DNA of 64,000 bases, taken from assembly GCA_030374765.1 (NCBI GenBank), contig JARGXX010000004.1:1550001-1614000 (forward strand), read 5' to 3'. A program made the position numbers and the translations under genes. Below are positions 20,334 through 32,839 of this stretch, piece by piece. This stretch comes from Agarophyton chilense (lineage: Eukaryota; Rhodophyta; Florideophyceae; Gracilariales; Gracilariaceae). How positions within the stretch are numbered: the first letter of the stretch is position 1; each line of letters starts with the position of its first letter. The notes beneath the pieces were generated by a model. The model worked only from the letters and a program-made list of their open reading frames with translations, searched no databases and was not told the DNA's origin.

Positions 20334-23116
20334 ATGAGAAAAACTCTCCCCTCTTCCGTTGTGTCTTACTTGTTTACTGAGAAGCCTGGAACGTGCGTCG
20401 TGAAGCTTCCAAGCCTTTCAAATGGGACTCGAAATGCCATTGATCATCAGAGGGGATGGACTTACGTGCACCTTGACGAAGCTTTAGAAATGCTCATAGT
20501 CCGACATCTGAAGAACCTCAGCCTAACTTTACGGAACCATTTGGAGAATTACGCATCATGGTTACTTCAGGTGTTACGTTTCTGTAACGAGGCTCGGTAC
20601 GTCACTGGGGCGACGCAAACGCACGGACGTTTCACAAATTCAGATGAAGTAGGAGAGGAAGACAGACTTGTGCATGTGTACCACCGCAACTCCGTGCAGA
20701 GAAGAAGTGTCCTCGCCAGGGTTGAACTAATGCGAGCATTACGATTTATGAGCCTGGAACAACGGGACTGCGCCTAGACATCCAACATGTTCTGCACCCC
20801 TCCTTTACGAATGAATATAAAGAAGGACCAAGACTCCCTTCTTAACGTACAAGAGCTCGGAAAGACAACAGTGGCCCTACACGCTTCGTTGCTGTTTCCG
20901 GATGTGTTTAGTCTTCTTTCTCAACAGGCCAGAAACGAATTCTTCGACGGAAAAAGGTTTAAAAAGTAGACAACCGAGGGGAGGGTTGTCACTGCGGCGC
21001 AATCGATGAGAAAGAAAGGGGGGTTTTAATCTTGGTCGCCAGAGACGGACGATACTGTCGCAATGCTGGCTTTAACGGCGATTAAGAGACCAACCTCGCT
21101 CCAATCGGCCTTAGAAGAGTTCTCGGAGAGACGTCGCGAAGTTGAGAGAGCAAAATACCTGTTACATATTGCCGAGAGAGAGACGCGCAGCAAAAGAGAC
21201 GAACTATCCAGAGAGAAAGCCTCGGCTCGTTGGGATCTTGTGCATGACTCTCGGCCCTTTATTTCGCCACGAGCGTACGCATACTTCAACAATGACGGCA
21301 CTTTAGTGCATGCCCACGAGTCAGGGTTTCTAAAATATGCTTCCTCGAGTGAAAGGCATGAAATCTACGCATTGAACGAGCTTTTGCCCTCCATCGATGA
21401 CGCACCAACCCGAAACCGCCCGGTATCGAAGAATGCCTTCTACGCCTCCATTGAAGGCGTCTTCTCCATTCAGTTGGATGTGATGAATGCCATACACTAC
21501 GGTGGATACAGGGCCGAGAGCGGAACCACTTTAAAAGATGTCATTACTGGAAAGATGAAGATTATACTGCGGCGGTGGCTTTCGCGAAGGCGGGGAGCCT
21601 CCCTACGACAACTACACCTCTATATTGACGACCCAAATCTTGTTCTTTAACTGAAGGGCGCTCGGAAAGAAAGGAGAGACGCAAATAGAATAGCGCGAGG
21701 AATAGGAGGCGGTTTAGGTGAATCGGAATGCATTCCAGTACTTAGCGCGCTTCCCCGCTTCGATGAAGACCTTGTAATCCCATGGACGCATCTGCCTTGG
21801 GATCGAAAATACAAAGACGAGATAGCTTCTCTCCATCTTATATGCGGTGCAGCCGCAGCTCAGGAGCTTTGATGTGAGGCTGGATTCGAGCTCACCATTT
21901 ACCTGCACGGTGGAGTGTTTTCATTCGGACCTGGTTCTATCTGCAAACGTTTATGAAGTTTGGAGGCGAGGCGATCTACGGAATCGGACAGTGGTGACAC
22001 AAGAGGCACCGTTGTCTTGGAAGAGAAGCGTCACGACGGGGAACACGAGTCTGAATCAAACGGGAAGTTCGAGACTGTTCCTCGCGGGTGCGTCGTGATC
22101 ATTTGTAGAAGCGGTTACCTTGAAATATTTCAAGTTCACTTGCGCCAAGAAGAGGCTGAAACGAGAGTTGTGTCGGCAGTTAAGGTCTTTCTCGAGGCTC
22201 CGTTTGTTTGAGTGGTCGAACAAAGACGCACGGAACGCCAGCGAGCACACGTTTCTCTGCAGCGCTCCTGTGAAGTGCTCTCCGATGGTACGGACGTGTT
22301 CATAATACTTCTTTTGTCAGGTTGTATGGCAGGGAAGTCAGTTCTGCACGTAGTACGTGACAGGGTGCACCATTTGGACTGCGCTCTTCATCGAATTGGG
22401 AAAGCCCACAGCACTCCCGCAGCCCTTTCCACGATATATGCGATGGAAGGGTGTGACTTTACTCCCGGGAAGAGAGGTATCGGTCATGAAACGTACACGG
22501 CGGTGTACATGGAATCTCCGTCAAATCTCGGATGCGTCGACATTTCTACTTCAGAGGAGTTATATGAGAATCGAGTCTGCCTAGCATTTTCGCCAAGTTC
22601 TGGAGGACATGTTTTTCGACGCTAATCGAGAAAGAAGAGAAACGATTGCTACTAGCTGAGGCTGTTAGGACGCACGCAAGGAGGCACAGGGAAATGCTGA
22701 GGGCACTCGACTCTACTTTCGCTTCTTCGCAAGAGTTCGGTTCCCCATCATGGCGTGTCGATGCTCGAAATTATATTGCCGACAAGGCGGAGTCTTTTAA
22801 TTCACTCATTCTTCCTGAGCTGCATATTTTGTTGCAGGCGGGCAGGTGTTGTTAAATCGTATTCAATTACTGGTAAAGTAGTAGCGAAACCGATCTATCG
22901 GGTCGGACACACAGCCTCTCTGACGGAAACGGGTATAGAAAAGATGGAAGCATCTTAACTGAGGGCGAGCAAGACGTACAATCACTACAAGCGCAGATGA
23001 AAGCAACTTTTGCGAACTGCGGGTGCAGAAAAAATTGTGAGACGTTGCGATGCTCTTGTCACAAGGCTTCAGGAAAATGCATTGGGTGCAGATTTATAGC
23101 TGGAATATGCCGAAAC
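20334..23116 (+). pseudogene. Decayed gene: QEEADTR/GCD nuclease-like region with C-terminal CXC cysteine cluster
   Basis: One reading frame runs from about 20334 to 22625, broken only by in-frame stops (20775, 20967, about 21027, 21648, about 21870, about 21954, 22209). A second frame covers 22646-23116. Visible landmarks in order are WTYVHLDEALEM; a basic coiled-coil-like region (21063 on); RQEEAETRVVSA (near 22145); VLSDGTDVFIILLL; STIYAMEGCDFTPG; and a cysteine cluster CGCRKNC...RCSC..(about 23025-23100), like tesmin/TSO1 CXC. This order (acidic QEEADTR, DTDV, GCD, CXC) matches a widespread family of long, poorly named eukaryotic proteins often found with transposons; I read the acidic residues as a PIN/FEN-like nuclease, which is inference. 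Probably a dead mobile-element gene. Confidence 0.5.
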
Positions 23117-24042
23117 AGGATTGGAGGAGAACGACAGATGCCGAACGGTGAAGAAGGTAACCTTCCCAGTACGCATGACGATGCGAAAGGAATGCCTGAA
23201 ATTTCGACTAATACAAATAACCAAGTACTTTTCTCAAGCGGATCTACAAACCAATTCGGACAAGGTTAGATTCAGGACAATTACGTCTCTCTTGTCTCGG
23301 ACAGCGACAATACATCTGACACAAGCTGCGCAGAAATATCCTATGAAAAGATGGTATTCCATGACGAGCTGGACGAGTTGAACGCTGGAGAAGAGCATTT
23401 ATGAACATCATGGCATTAACGGATTCAAGCAGCGACGCCCAAGTTCGGCTTTTTCGCAGACAGGCCTAGATGCTTCAGAATTTCAGTGTGACATTGTAGT
23501 CATCGTATCCTCCAAAGGTACTTCGAAAGCCTCTGAGATTCCATCCGAAGTCCGTAGTGTCTTTGGGAATGATTTCGAAAAGGCCTCGAGGTTTACAACC
23601 TTTTATGGATTTAATAATGCTCGGGACACCCATCTCAGGTAAACGCATTCCACATCTTTCGGTACAGAATGCTTTTCGGGGTACTCCCTGTTTCGCATAT
23701 GAAAAGCCCTAAGGCCTGATGCGGGTTAGGTTTAGGAGATTGCCTTTCAATAAAGAGGATTTGATTCTGATGCTTGAAGGGAAGACAGCCAGGAGGAATT
23801 GATAAGAGCATAATTGCTTCCGCACGCATCCCTTTGACATCTTAAAGCACACCATTGCGTTTTACCAGAGGCAGTAATGCACGTCTGCAGTACGGACGAC
23901 TCGAACGAACTCCTTGTTCAAAGAGCGAGATCAAATGTTAAATGATACCTACTTCGAACGGAGGATTGGCTCCTGCACCTTCAACGAGCAGCTCATTTGC
24001 CTCCGAACAACCGGACGATCCGAACAGTTTATCGACTGATGA
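23117..24042. other. No gene recognised
   Basis: Short open frames on both strands only. The 64-codon minus frame 23829-23635 has no match I know. Confidence 0.5.
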
Positions 24043-24756
24043 TTAAGTGCAGTAATTTTTGAGAACTCCGCTTTCGTTCACGCTGTCGGCGAATAGTTCC
24101 ATTAATATGAAATTGGTTGCTCTCCAAAAGGAGTAAAGGTCAGGTGAAACTGATAAAGAAGTATAGCAGGTGAGTTTAGTAATCTGTTTCTTCGCTAGCA
24201 TCACTAAAGCTCCCAAAAAGCCTCTGTCATTTTGTCCAGGAATCTGGCCGATAACTGCAATTGAACTAGTTAAAAATGATAAAGTCAGGCTCCGGCCAGA
24301 TGCACTGTAGCATGTTAGTGAAACTACGTCGAATTTGTAGTGACGTACCATATCCGAGTTTTCGACAGTTTCATCATCTCGCCTGCTTCTGTATCTCCAA
24401 AAAAGCTTGGCTGACAGATCATAACTAAACAACAGAACCCGCCGCTCACCGGTACCTTCACTTGTTATATGTACTTTGTAGAATGGTTTAGATACATCTG
24501 CAGTCTTCTGATTCGTTGTTATGGTTTTGACAGCATTGTGGCATGCTATAAGATCATTTTGATGAACATGGTTGCTAAATGGTGTCGTCAAATTGGGGTC
24601 TCTGCACTGTACCGCCTTGCGGCGCCCCCAACACGCCCACAACCCGTAAGTATATGTTTCAAGCATTCTGTTCTGTGCCGAACTATGCTCTTTTAATTGA
24701 TAATGGAACTTGCGGGGGCGTTGAAGCAACGTTGAGATGCTAGGAAGGAGTTGCAA
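24043..24756 (-). CDS. Hypothetical protein, 237 codons
   Basis: The only long frame in 23.1-27.8 kb. The product has a Lys/Arg-rich N-terminal half and a hydrophobic stretch near the C-terminus (LSFLTSSIAVIGQIPG...FLGALVMLA). No motif, signal peptide or family is recognised. It begins just downstream of fragments in other frames (24964-24740) and could be an exon or a chance frame. No transposon protein resemblance was found. Confidence 0.25.
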   Translation of the reverse strand: MQLLPSISTLLQRPRKFHYQLKEHSSAQNRMLETYTYGLWACWGRRKAVQCRDPNLTTPFSNHVHQNDLIACHNAVKTITTNQKTADVSKPFYKVHITSEGTGERRVLLFSYDLSAKLFWRYRSRRDDETVENSDMVRHYKFDVVSLTCYSASGRSLTLSFLTSSIAVIGQIPGQNDRGFLGALVMLAKKQITKLTCYTSLSVSPDLYSFWRATNFILMELFADSVNESGVLKNYCT

Positions 24757-27700
24757 GTGATGGTGTCGATGAGAATCCTACCGCCTCATTTAATACGTTC
24801 GAAATCACTCGGTCATGTTCGGAAGGGGCCCGCCTTAGCTTTGGGTGACATATGCCTGGGCTGGTCTGCCTGAATGCGGTTGGAGAATAGCAGCACTGAA
24901 TGGCATCATCGTTCTCTCGATGAAGAAGGACGGCGAGGGGGGAGCGAGGTTGGGACGGGCACATGCTTCTGCATTGCTGTAGTTCAATATCGCATATGTT
25001 TTGGCTTCTGTTTTGACCTCAAAATCGCACTTTGCATCATTTCTGGAGAAGTGTGTCTGCCGGTCACGGACAGTATTTGGGCCAAAATCGATGTTCATAG
25101 GGAGCGATTTCTGTTATAGTGACGTAACCATCGAGAAACGATGCAGTGCTATCCATGTAAACTACGAGACCATTTGGTACCATTTAAATCTGAGCGGGCC
25201 ATTTTGGTGAGAGAATCAGTCCGAAAACCACGTGAGACGGACCATCAGCTTCGCTTGTTCGATGCCTTTAATGCCCCTTCGCCCGGATGTCCCATTATTC
25301 TAACTCGCCTCCACAGCGATTGTAGAGGTCTAGTCGTGGCTTACCCTGGCGAAAGTACTGAACAATTGGCCATGGCGCCAGACGTGCAAGACCATGAGGA
25401 GTCGTGGCGTCGGGCGTTACTCTCCGGGAGACGAGGGAAATACATCATAGTCCTACACGCATGCTATATTTGTCTACAAATAGATACAAAATTCTGGTTA
25501 CACTTTTCTAAAGACCATATCATGCTACTACGGGTATTTAAAACTCGTTCAAAATAATCCATAGCTATTTCCTTGACCGATATGAAGATTTTACTTCAAA
25601 TAAACTTCACATGCTATGGAGAACAGTTAGGATACTGTAGAATTTTTGTTTTTTTCTCGCGTCTATGCAAGATGAAGCAGAGCTTGATTTTATCGTTTGG
25701 AAGCTTTACCAAGACAATGAAAGTTGAATCAAATTTGAGATAGCGAAAAAGCCAACAGAGTGCAAAAAAACGATATGTCGAAATCGGTGGCAGGTTACCA
25801 TAAACGGTTTGAGTGTTCAATTAATTCTGTCATGTTTTGCTCTTAACCAGGCATGAACCTTTTTCTCAGATTCTGATACATTTTTTTTCCTTACTCAATC
25901 CTCATTTTGTACCCGTCATATGTTAGGACTTTTCCTAGCTTCAATAGCTTAGCGCTCAGATTTTCCCCGAATATTTGCATATCTGGAAATTTTCCACATA
26001 GATATCCGCCATTCAACCAAAACATATCGCTTTATTCTATTCTAATTCAAATTTCAAAACGTAGACCCGCCCCATTAAATTCATGAGAGTACCAAATCTT
26101 TAAAAAAGGCGTTGGTTCGTGATTTGGACAATCCGTCACATCTATAGAAACAAAACCGTTGTAAAAAGACTATCCTAAGAGCCTAGAATTCATTTGATCC
26201 ATTATTGACAATTGCTGGTTTCAAAAAAGGATAAATTAGAATAAACAAACGTCTTTCATATATGATAGAAAATACATGAAGATCCAACACCATTTTCGAA
26301 ATGTGTTTTCGTCGACGCCTGTTAAAACACGATAGACAGTTTCCGTACTGTAGTGATGCAAAAACAATAAAGCCCAGAGTAAATGATTCGGACCGGTGCG
26401 CAGAAGAGTCTGTGGGTAAATGTTGTTCCAATTTGGCTACAAATCGAGCTGCTAATTCCAAATAATGAGGTGAACCGACGATTAAAGGAAGGCGGCGATT
26501 TATATTTTTACCGATAGATCATAGATCTTGCAGCTGTATTGAACGTAGTCGCACATGATCTTTCCATATTGTCGTGAAAAGAGGTGTCCAGCATTTCTGA
26601 AAGAGCTTTTGAAGAGCGAAGATCACGCCATATACAAGAATTGATAGCGAACGAAACAGATGGATGCATGGAAAGGTGTTGCTGACATTTGAAGTATACT
26701 GCGGTTATTAAATTTACCAAAATCTAGTGGAAAAATTCGTCCTGTATGAGACCTAGGTCTTTATTCCTTGTATAGTTCATTTACATAAATGAACACTCAA
26801 CAACAATTGTTTTTACATGTCTAAGAAATTGTGACAATGAACGTAGGGTGCATTAACGTGCTTTATGTAGTAAGCTTACAATCGTTGGTTTCTTCTCCAA
26901 GAGAAGAATCTGCAGCTTATAACTTCGTCTATTGCTAGCTTCTGATCTACAAGCTTTGTTTATTTGAGCTTGTATGTAATGAGACCTTTTATTATTTTTG
27001 TTTATCAACAGTTAGGCACTCCTACACGATATATAGTTCTTCTCAATTTTTTGTATTTAGAAAAGCTCAATGATGTAAAGAAGCATAAGTTTAGCATTTT
27101 GCGATGGAAATCACACAGTGAGAGTTCTAAAAACTATAAATATCAGCGCTCACAATGAAAAACGCTTCACAATCACTCAACTCAGAACCGAGGCAAGGAG
27201 TGCTAGGTAGAAAACAGGGAAACTTCTTCCCGTTAGAGAAGACTCAAGGACTTCAAGTACGCTACGTAAGAAGTTTACGGGAAAATGTTAAAGTTCAATG
27301 AGTTATGTAGGGACTGTGAACATTATCCTTCTTGTAGTAAGTAGATATTAAAACTTTGTAAGCGTGCAAAGTGCTTTAATGTTTTAATTGTACACCTACC
27401 TTTCAGTTGTAACGAAAGACAAAAACAGTTGTCAATCCGAATCAGGGAAAACCCACCGTAAATTTTGATTCTACCCAAAACGTTTTGCTATTGGCTGTAT
27501 TGATAAACCAAAACCATGGCACAATTTAATGGGTGCTCTATTCCTTTCATATGACAAAACAATAGCAATCAATACAAGCGTGTACAGTTTACCTTTGAGC
27601 TCGTAGTATAAAGCCTTTCAAATTTATAGCGGACCGGTAGATCTTGCAGCGCTTCGAAGCTACAGGCGATACCTCGGGGAAAATCGAGCTTTTCTTTTCG

Positions 27701-27873
27701 TTGTATGATGACAACGAAACGTAAGCAACTACGATCAACGGAAAGTTGGGCAGCAGTCAAAAGATTACGTCAGATGTTTGAAAGTGGAAAAGGTACTGGA
27801 GATGAAGCCCCGCCTGATGTTTATAGAATGGACTATTTGTTCAGCCCTTTTAAACTTTCTACATTTCGAATCA
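24757..27873. other. AT-rich region without recognised genes
   Basis: Only short frames; the longest is 25141-25557 (+, 138 codons) with no recognisable domain. AT content rises after about 25.5 kb. A 20-bp perfect inverted repeat lies at 26775-26794. Confidence 0.5.
26775..26794. repeat. Perfect 9-bp inverted repeat with 2-bp centre
   Basis: GTTCATTTA, then CA, then TAAATGAAC. In AT-rich non-coding DNA; function unknown. Confidence 0.8.
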
Positions 27874-27878
27874 GATAT

Positions 27879-28090
27879 TGTAATATAGTACTACGTGGCA
27901 CCCGCTCACCTTGATTCATAGCACCCGTTGTTACAAATGCATATGTTTGAATTCGAAGCCATTCAAACATGGAGGTAACAAACCTTGTTATATAAGCTAC
28001 GATAGAGTTAGCGTAACCGAAGAAGGACAGCGTCACGGCAACACGAACGTAAACGAAAACAAAAGCATTGATTGTGTTCCCACTCTTACA
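27879..28090 (+). repeat. 5' LTR of element C
   Basis: TGTAATATAG...CTCTTACA. Contains TATATAAG at 27989-27996 (likely core promoter) and an inverted repeat ATGTTTGAAT / ATTCAAACAT with 8-bp spacer at 27943-27970. Confidence 0.97.
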
Positions 28091-28110
28091 TTTGGTAGCA
28101 TCGCACGATT
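28091..28110 (+). promoter_or_regulatory. Candidate primer-binding site, element C
   Basis: TTTGGTAGCATCGCACGATT follows the LTR; TGG is two bases in, as in many Ty3 elements. Donor tRNA not identified. Confidence 0.55.
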
Positions 28111-28130
28111 TCAGGGACGCATTGGAAAGA

Positions 28131-29120
28131 ATGAGTTCCGGTACACGCAGCCGCAAATGCGCCGACGATGGCAACGAAGTTGAAACGGTAAACGCTTCTG
28201 ATTTTACGCAACAGTTTGCCTTATTGCAAACGACGGTACAGCAGCAAGCTAACTTGATTCAAGCACTACCAGCAAGCCTTAACGAGAGCCAAAGTAGTGC
28301 TGGGAGTCAAGTGAACGTTGGGGCAAACGCTTTTAAAGCTCCTCCAGTCCCAATATTCAAAGGATCTGTCGCAGATAGAAACTGGGAGCGCGTGAGAAGC
28401 TTTTTCTACTCAATAGAAAAGTATGGAACATTGTGCAATTATTCAGAGGCAAAGATGGTTGCCTTAGCTGAATGTCATTTGCAGGACCGTGCAGCATCCT
28501 GGATGCTCCAGTTGCAACGTGATAATAATAAGCCTGGCACCCTTGAAGAACTTAAACGTGAAATGATTCGCGAATTTGTTCCGACTAATGAAAAAGCCGC
28601 CGCAAGAGTTCAGTTGATGAAGATAAAGATGTAGGACTCGAATGATTTGAATGAGCACGTAGCCGCTTTTGAAGACCTTGTGACGCTATGTGGTACGCCA
28701 ACGAACGAAGCATATATTTATTTCTTCAACAGTTTACCCAAGGTTTACAAAGGAAAGTTTGCCGAGAGCTTTCCAGACTCGCAATCTCTTGACCACACAG
28801 GTCAGCAGAGATTCCACGTTGCCTACGACTACGCTCGAACGCTAGAGCTCTCCATGAAATTGAGTGGGGAGTTTCAAAAGCAGCCCTACGTAGAAAAGAA
28901 AGGGTATGACAAGAAAAAGAACAAGAGAGGAAACACAATCTCTGAATCCAAGGATACGAAGCACAACCAAAAGGATGATGACAACGTTAGCTGGGATCCA
29001 GCTGAAAAAAGGGAAAACAACCTTTATAGAAAACACGATCGATGTTTTAAATGTGGACGCAATGGTTTGAGCGACCCTAATCATCCTTGTCGTGAAAACG
29101 GAAAAACCCAACAATTCTAA
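28131..29120 (+). pseudogene. gag: Gag of element C
   Basis: Starts at ATG 28131, 40 bp after the LTR. It has a Gln-rich N-terminal helix (LLQTTVQQQANLIQ), a capsid core with WERVRSFFYSIEKY and AASWMLQLQR, a second capsid part with FFNSLPKVYKGKF, a Lys-rich linker, and an atypical zinc knuckle CFKCGRNGLSDPNHPC. TAG at 28632-28634 sits in the same frame between the two capsid parts; everything else is open. The gag frame ends at 29120 and overlaps the pol frame, which lies one base back. Confidence 0.92.
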
Positions 29121-32100
29121 AGGTCAAAAAACGAGTAACGCCGCATGGAAGTGCGGCACAAGAAGGCAAAGCCGAAAGGCATCGCCTATCTGCCATGAAG
29201 ATGGCAGAGGAAGAGAACTGGATGTACGACGCAACTATGAATGGACATCCTGCTCGAGTAGTGGTTGATTCTTTCGCCTCTCACAATTTTATGGCGTTGA
29301 GAGCCGCGGAAACGTTTGGCCTTGTGGTCTCCGAGACTCATGGCATCGACGTTGAACTTGGAGACAAGTCGATTAAACCCGTCGTGGGTAAATCTACTGT
29401 TGTATTAAACCTAAACGGATATTTGGCTACTGAAGACGTCTTTCTCATCCACATGGACAGAGACGAAGGTCTACCTGTTATCATATTAGGACGATCGTGG
29501 CTAAAGAGTAAGAATCCACATATCAATTGGGATAAAAACGTATTGATGTTGACAAGACCAGACGGATCGACGGTGAATGTCTCACCAAGAACTAATGTCA
29601 ACTATGACAGCACGAACACCTTAAAACGAATGTCTTTCAAGAAAATGGCTCGGGTTTTGAAGAAAGGGAACTGTGAGCCATATATGGCACGAATGACGCA
29701 GCATATTCCAGGCCACTTAGAAAACGTGGAACCCCCCAAAGACTTCAAACACCTACTTGCTGAATACGAAGATATTTTTCGAGAAGACTTACCAGAAGAA
29801 CTGCCACCAACACGAGGCATGGATTTCGAGATCAACCTGAAACCTGGAGAACCTCCACCTGTCAGACCCGTCATCCGCTTATCGCCGAAAGAACTGAAAG
29901 AACTGAAGCAACAACTACAAAAGTACCTCGAAAAAGGGTTGTTGCGCCCCTCTTCCTTGCCATTTGGTGCCCCAGTTTTCTTTGTTAAGAAAAAGAACGG
30001 CGATTTACGTATGGTATGCGACTACAGGGCCTTAAACAAGATCACGATTCCTGATTCTAGCCCGATACCATTAATCGATGAGACGATTGACCAAGTAGAT
30101 GGTGCAAAAATCTTCTCACAACTTGACCTCATATGGGGTTACCACCAGATGAGGTTAAAAGAAGAGGATTGCCACAAAACGGCAATACGCACACGATTTG
30201 GTTCTTTTGAGTGGCGAGTGTTATGTTTTGGACTGACGAACGCTCCAGCGGCGTTTTCCCGCCTTCTCTCCAACTTGTTTGACGACTTTTTGGGCGAATG
30301 TATGGTGCTGTATCTGGACGACATACTTATATACAGCAAGTCAGTCCAAGAGCACGAACAGCATCTGCTACAAGTGTTCAGTATATTGCGAAAGCACAAG
30401 TTGTATCTACGACCCAGCAAGTGCACGTTTGGACTTGAAGAAGTAGACTACTTCGGTTACAAAGTCAACTCGCAAGGAATCCGAACACAGAAAGGATTGG
30501 TGAAGGCAGTCGAGGATTGGCCTACACCTCAGAACGTTAAGGAAGGGCAAAGATTCTTAGGACTTGCCAACTTCTACCGACGCTTTATGAAGAACTATGC
30601 AAGAGTTGTATCGCCACTTACTGATATAGTTCGAAAGAAAGTGTTCACGTGGACTGAAAGAGAAGAAGATGCGTTCGACGAAGTGAAACAGAAGCTTACG
30701 AATGCACCGCTTCTAAAACACCCGTCTTCGGCAGAAGCCTTCATCCTAACGACAGACGCGTCAAAGTTTGCCGTAGGAGCAACGCTTGAACAGAACGGGC
30801 ACCCAGTCGCTTACCTATCTCACCGACTGACCGAGGTGGAAACGAGATGGGATACGGGGGACCAAGAACTGCTGGCGGTGATGATTGAATTGAGGACATG
30901 GGCTGTTTATCTACGGTACAGACCGTTCATTCTGAGAACAGACCACGAACCAATCAGATATCTGCAGTCAAAGACGAAGCTAAGCGGAAGGCAGATGCGA
31001 GGGTTAGACGAGCTGCAAAGCTATAGTTTTACGGTGTAACATCTACCGGGCACGCAGAACGGCGCCGCAGATGCTTTAAGTAGGAACATCAATCACTCAA
31101 TAATTCTCAACTCATTACGGCTGAAGAACCACACTCTTCTGCATAGAATCCAAGAAGCCTACGCTAAGGAACAATGGTCAAGAGATCTATTCGCATGGTT
31201 CGCAAACAAGGACGGTGATCATTCAAAAAAGGTTCGTATGTATTCAAGTAACTACGAAATCGAGAACAAGAATCTTTACTGGACGGGAGCCGGAACAAAA
31301 AGGCTTTACGTTCCACGAGTACAGGATCTAAGAAACGATGTTCTCACGGAAGTTCAGGATAGCTCCCACTTTGGGGTGGAGAAAACTTTCTATCAGTGTG
31401 CCAAGTCATTCTATTGGAAAGGAATGTACAACGATGTTACCAAATATGTAGCATCATGCCTTAACTGCCAACAAAACAAGGAGGAACGAAAGAACAACAA
31501 GGGCCTGCTGCAGCCGCACAGCATTCCAATGAATTGCTGGGAGGTTTTAACAATGGATTTTCTTACAGAATTTCCGACGAAAAATAACGGAAATGACTCA
31601 GTGTTTGTCATTGTTGAGAAATTATCGAAACGCCCCATGTTCATCCCTACGAACAAACAAATTACAGCCAGTGATGTTGTGCAGTTACTGTTTGATCATG
31701 TCTTCTCAAAACACGGAATTCCAGAACGTATCATACTGGATAGAGACCCGTTGTTCACTTCAAAGTATTTTGAAGGTATTACCCAAACGCTTAATATCAA
31801 AAAGAACATGGCAAGAAAAGGACACCCCCAGACCGACGGACAAAGCGAAAACACTATACGAACGCTTAGCCAGATGCTTCGAAACATCATTCAGAGAAAG
31901 CCTGAGGATTGGGATTTATTTATCAGCGAACTCGAGTTTGAATACAATTTAACCAAACATAAGAGCACAAAACTGGCTCCGTTTGAAATCGATTTGGGAT
32001 ACGTTCCATTTTCGCAATTGGAACGACAAATTTCTTCATCTTCAAAATGTCAAGCAGCAGTGGAAACTTTACAGTCTAGGGAAATGTTTAGGCTAATGGC

Positions 32101-32632
32101 ACAAGACAATCTCGCCATTGCACAAGCACAGCAAATATTCTATGCTAATCAGAAGAGAAGACACGAAACTTTTGAAGTCGGAGACCTCGTTATGTTAAAT
32201 CTCGAAGGCACCGGACTATCATCTAGGACGGATCTTCCCAAGAAGTGGAGACCGAAGTTCATCGGTCCCCTATCAGTCAAACAAATTATGGGACCAGTTA
32301 CCTACGAAGTTGAACTCCCCCCAACAATGAAGCGTGCTCATAACGTTTTCCATGTTTCCAAGTTGAAAAAGTATTTCAGGCCAGAAAACGACACAGCCAC
32401 ACTCTCTGTAGTGATTGACGCTCAAGGTAATGTAGAACAGGAAGTGAAGAAGACTCTTGGCAAGAAGAAATCAAGACGCAAGGTTTACTACCTGGTCCAA
32501 TTTGAGAACGATACGCCACAAGACGCAATTTGGATGCCGAAAAGCGAGTTACGGAACTGCAAGGACAGTATTCGGAAGTATGAAGAAGCAACGAGGACGC
32601 TTGATTCTAAAAAGGGGGTGAATGTAATATAG
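29096..32632 (+). pseudogene. pol: Pol of element C: PR, RT, RNase H, integrase, chromodomain
   Basis: Opens at 29096 in the -1 frame relative to gag; first ATG 29195. The protease motif reads DSFA at 29267-29278 (residues 25-28 from that ATG) where DSGA/DTGA is expected. RT has FFVKKKNGDLRMVCDYRALN, SQLDLIWGYHQ, FGLTNAPAAF and YLDD at 30311-30322; RNase H has TTDASKFAVGATLEQ. TAA at 31037-31039 falls in the RNase H tail. Integrase follows in the same frame: zinc block HFG...CLNC with the first His apparently lost, DDE residues in LTMDFLTEFP, LDRDPLF and GQSENTIRTL. A C-terminal chromodomain has KVYYLVQFENDTPQDAIWMP. The stop (32630-32632) lies 10 bp inside the 3' LTR. Confidence 0.95.
32608..32622 (+). 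promoter_or_regulatory. Polypurine tract, element C
   Basis: Purine-rich AAAAAGGGGGTGAA stretch immediately before the 3' LTR; plus-strand primer site. It is inside the pol frame. Confidence 0.8.
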
Positions 32633-32834
32633 TATTATGTGGCACCCGCTCGCCTTGATTCATAGCACCCGTTGTTACAAATGCATATGTTTGAATTCGA
32701 AGCCATTCAAACATGGAGGTAACAAACCTTGTTATATAAGCTACGATAGAGTTAGCGTAACCGAAGAAAAACAGCGTCACGGCAACACGAACGTAAACGA
32801 AAACAAAAGCATTGATTGTGTTCCCACTCTTACA
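32623..32834 (+). repeat. 3' LTR of element C
   Basis: Same length as the 5' LTR, five transitions apart by eye; followed by GATAT. Confidence 0.97.
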
Positions 32835-32839
32835 GATAT

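Larger units (their letters stand above)
27879..32834 (+). mobile_element. Complete Ty3/gypsy chromovirus, copy C (4956 bp)
   Basis: Two 212-bp LTRs at 27879-28090 and 32623-32834, flanked by GATAT at 27874-27878 and again at 32835-32839: a 5-bp target duplication. Inside are a PBS, gag, pol (PR-RT-RH-IN-chromodomain) and a purine tract. By eye the LTRs differ at five sites, all transitions, so the insertion is fairly recent. Gag is broken by one TAG (28632) and pol by one TAA (31037). It is unrelated in LTR and protein sequence to family A/B beyond the superfamily. Confidence 0.97.

Noticed and set aside
20334..22625. Reassigned stop codons keeping the CXC-family frame open
   Set aside because: TAA, TAG and TGA all occur in the frame, and other genes here use all three as normal stops; decay is simpler.
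24835..25098. Reverse-transcriptase-like fragment on the minus strand
   Set aside because: Pro/Ser-rich composition gave a vague resemblance only; no RT motif.
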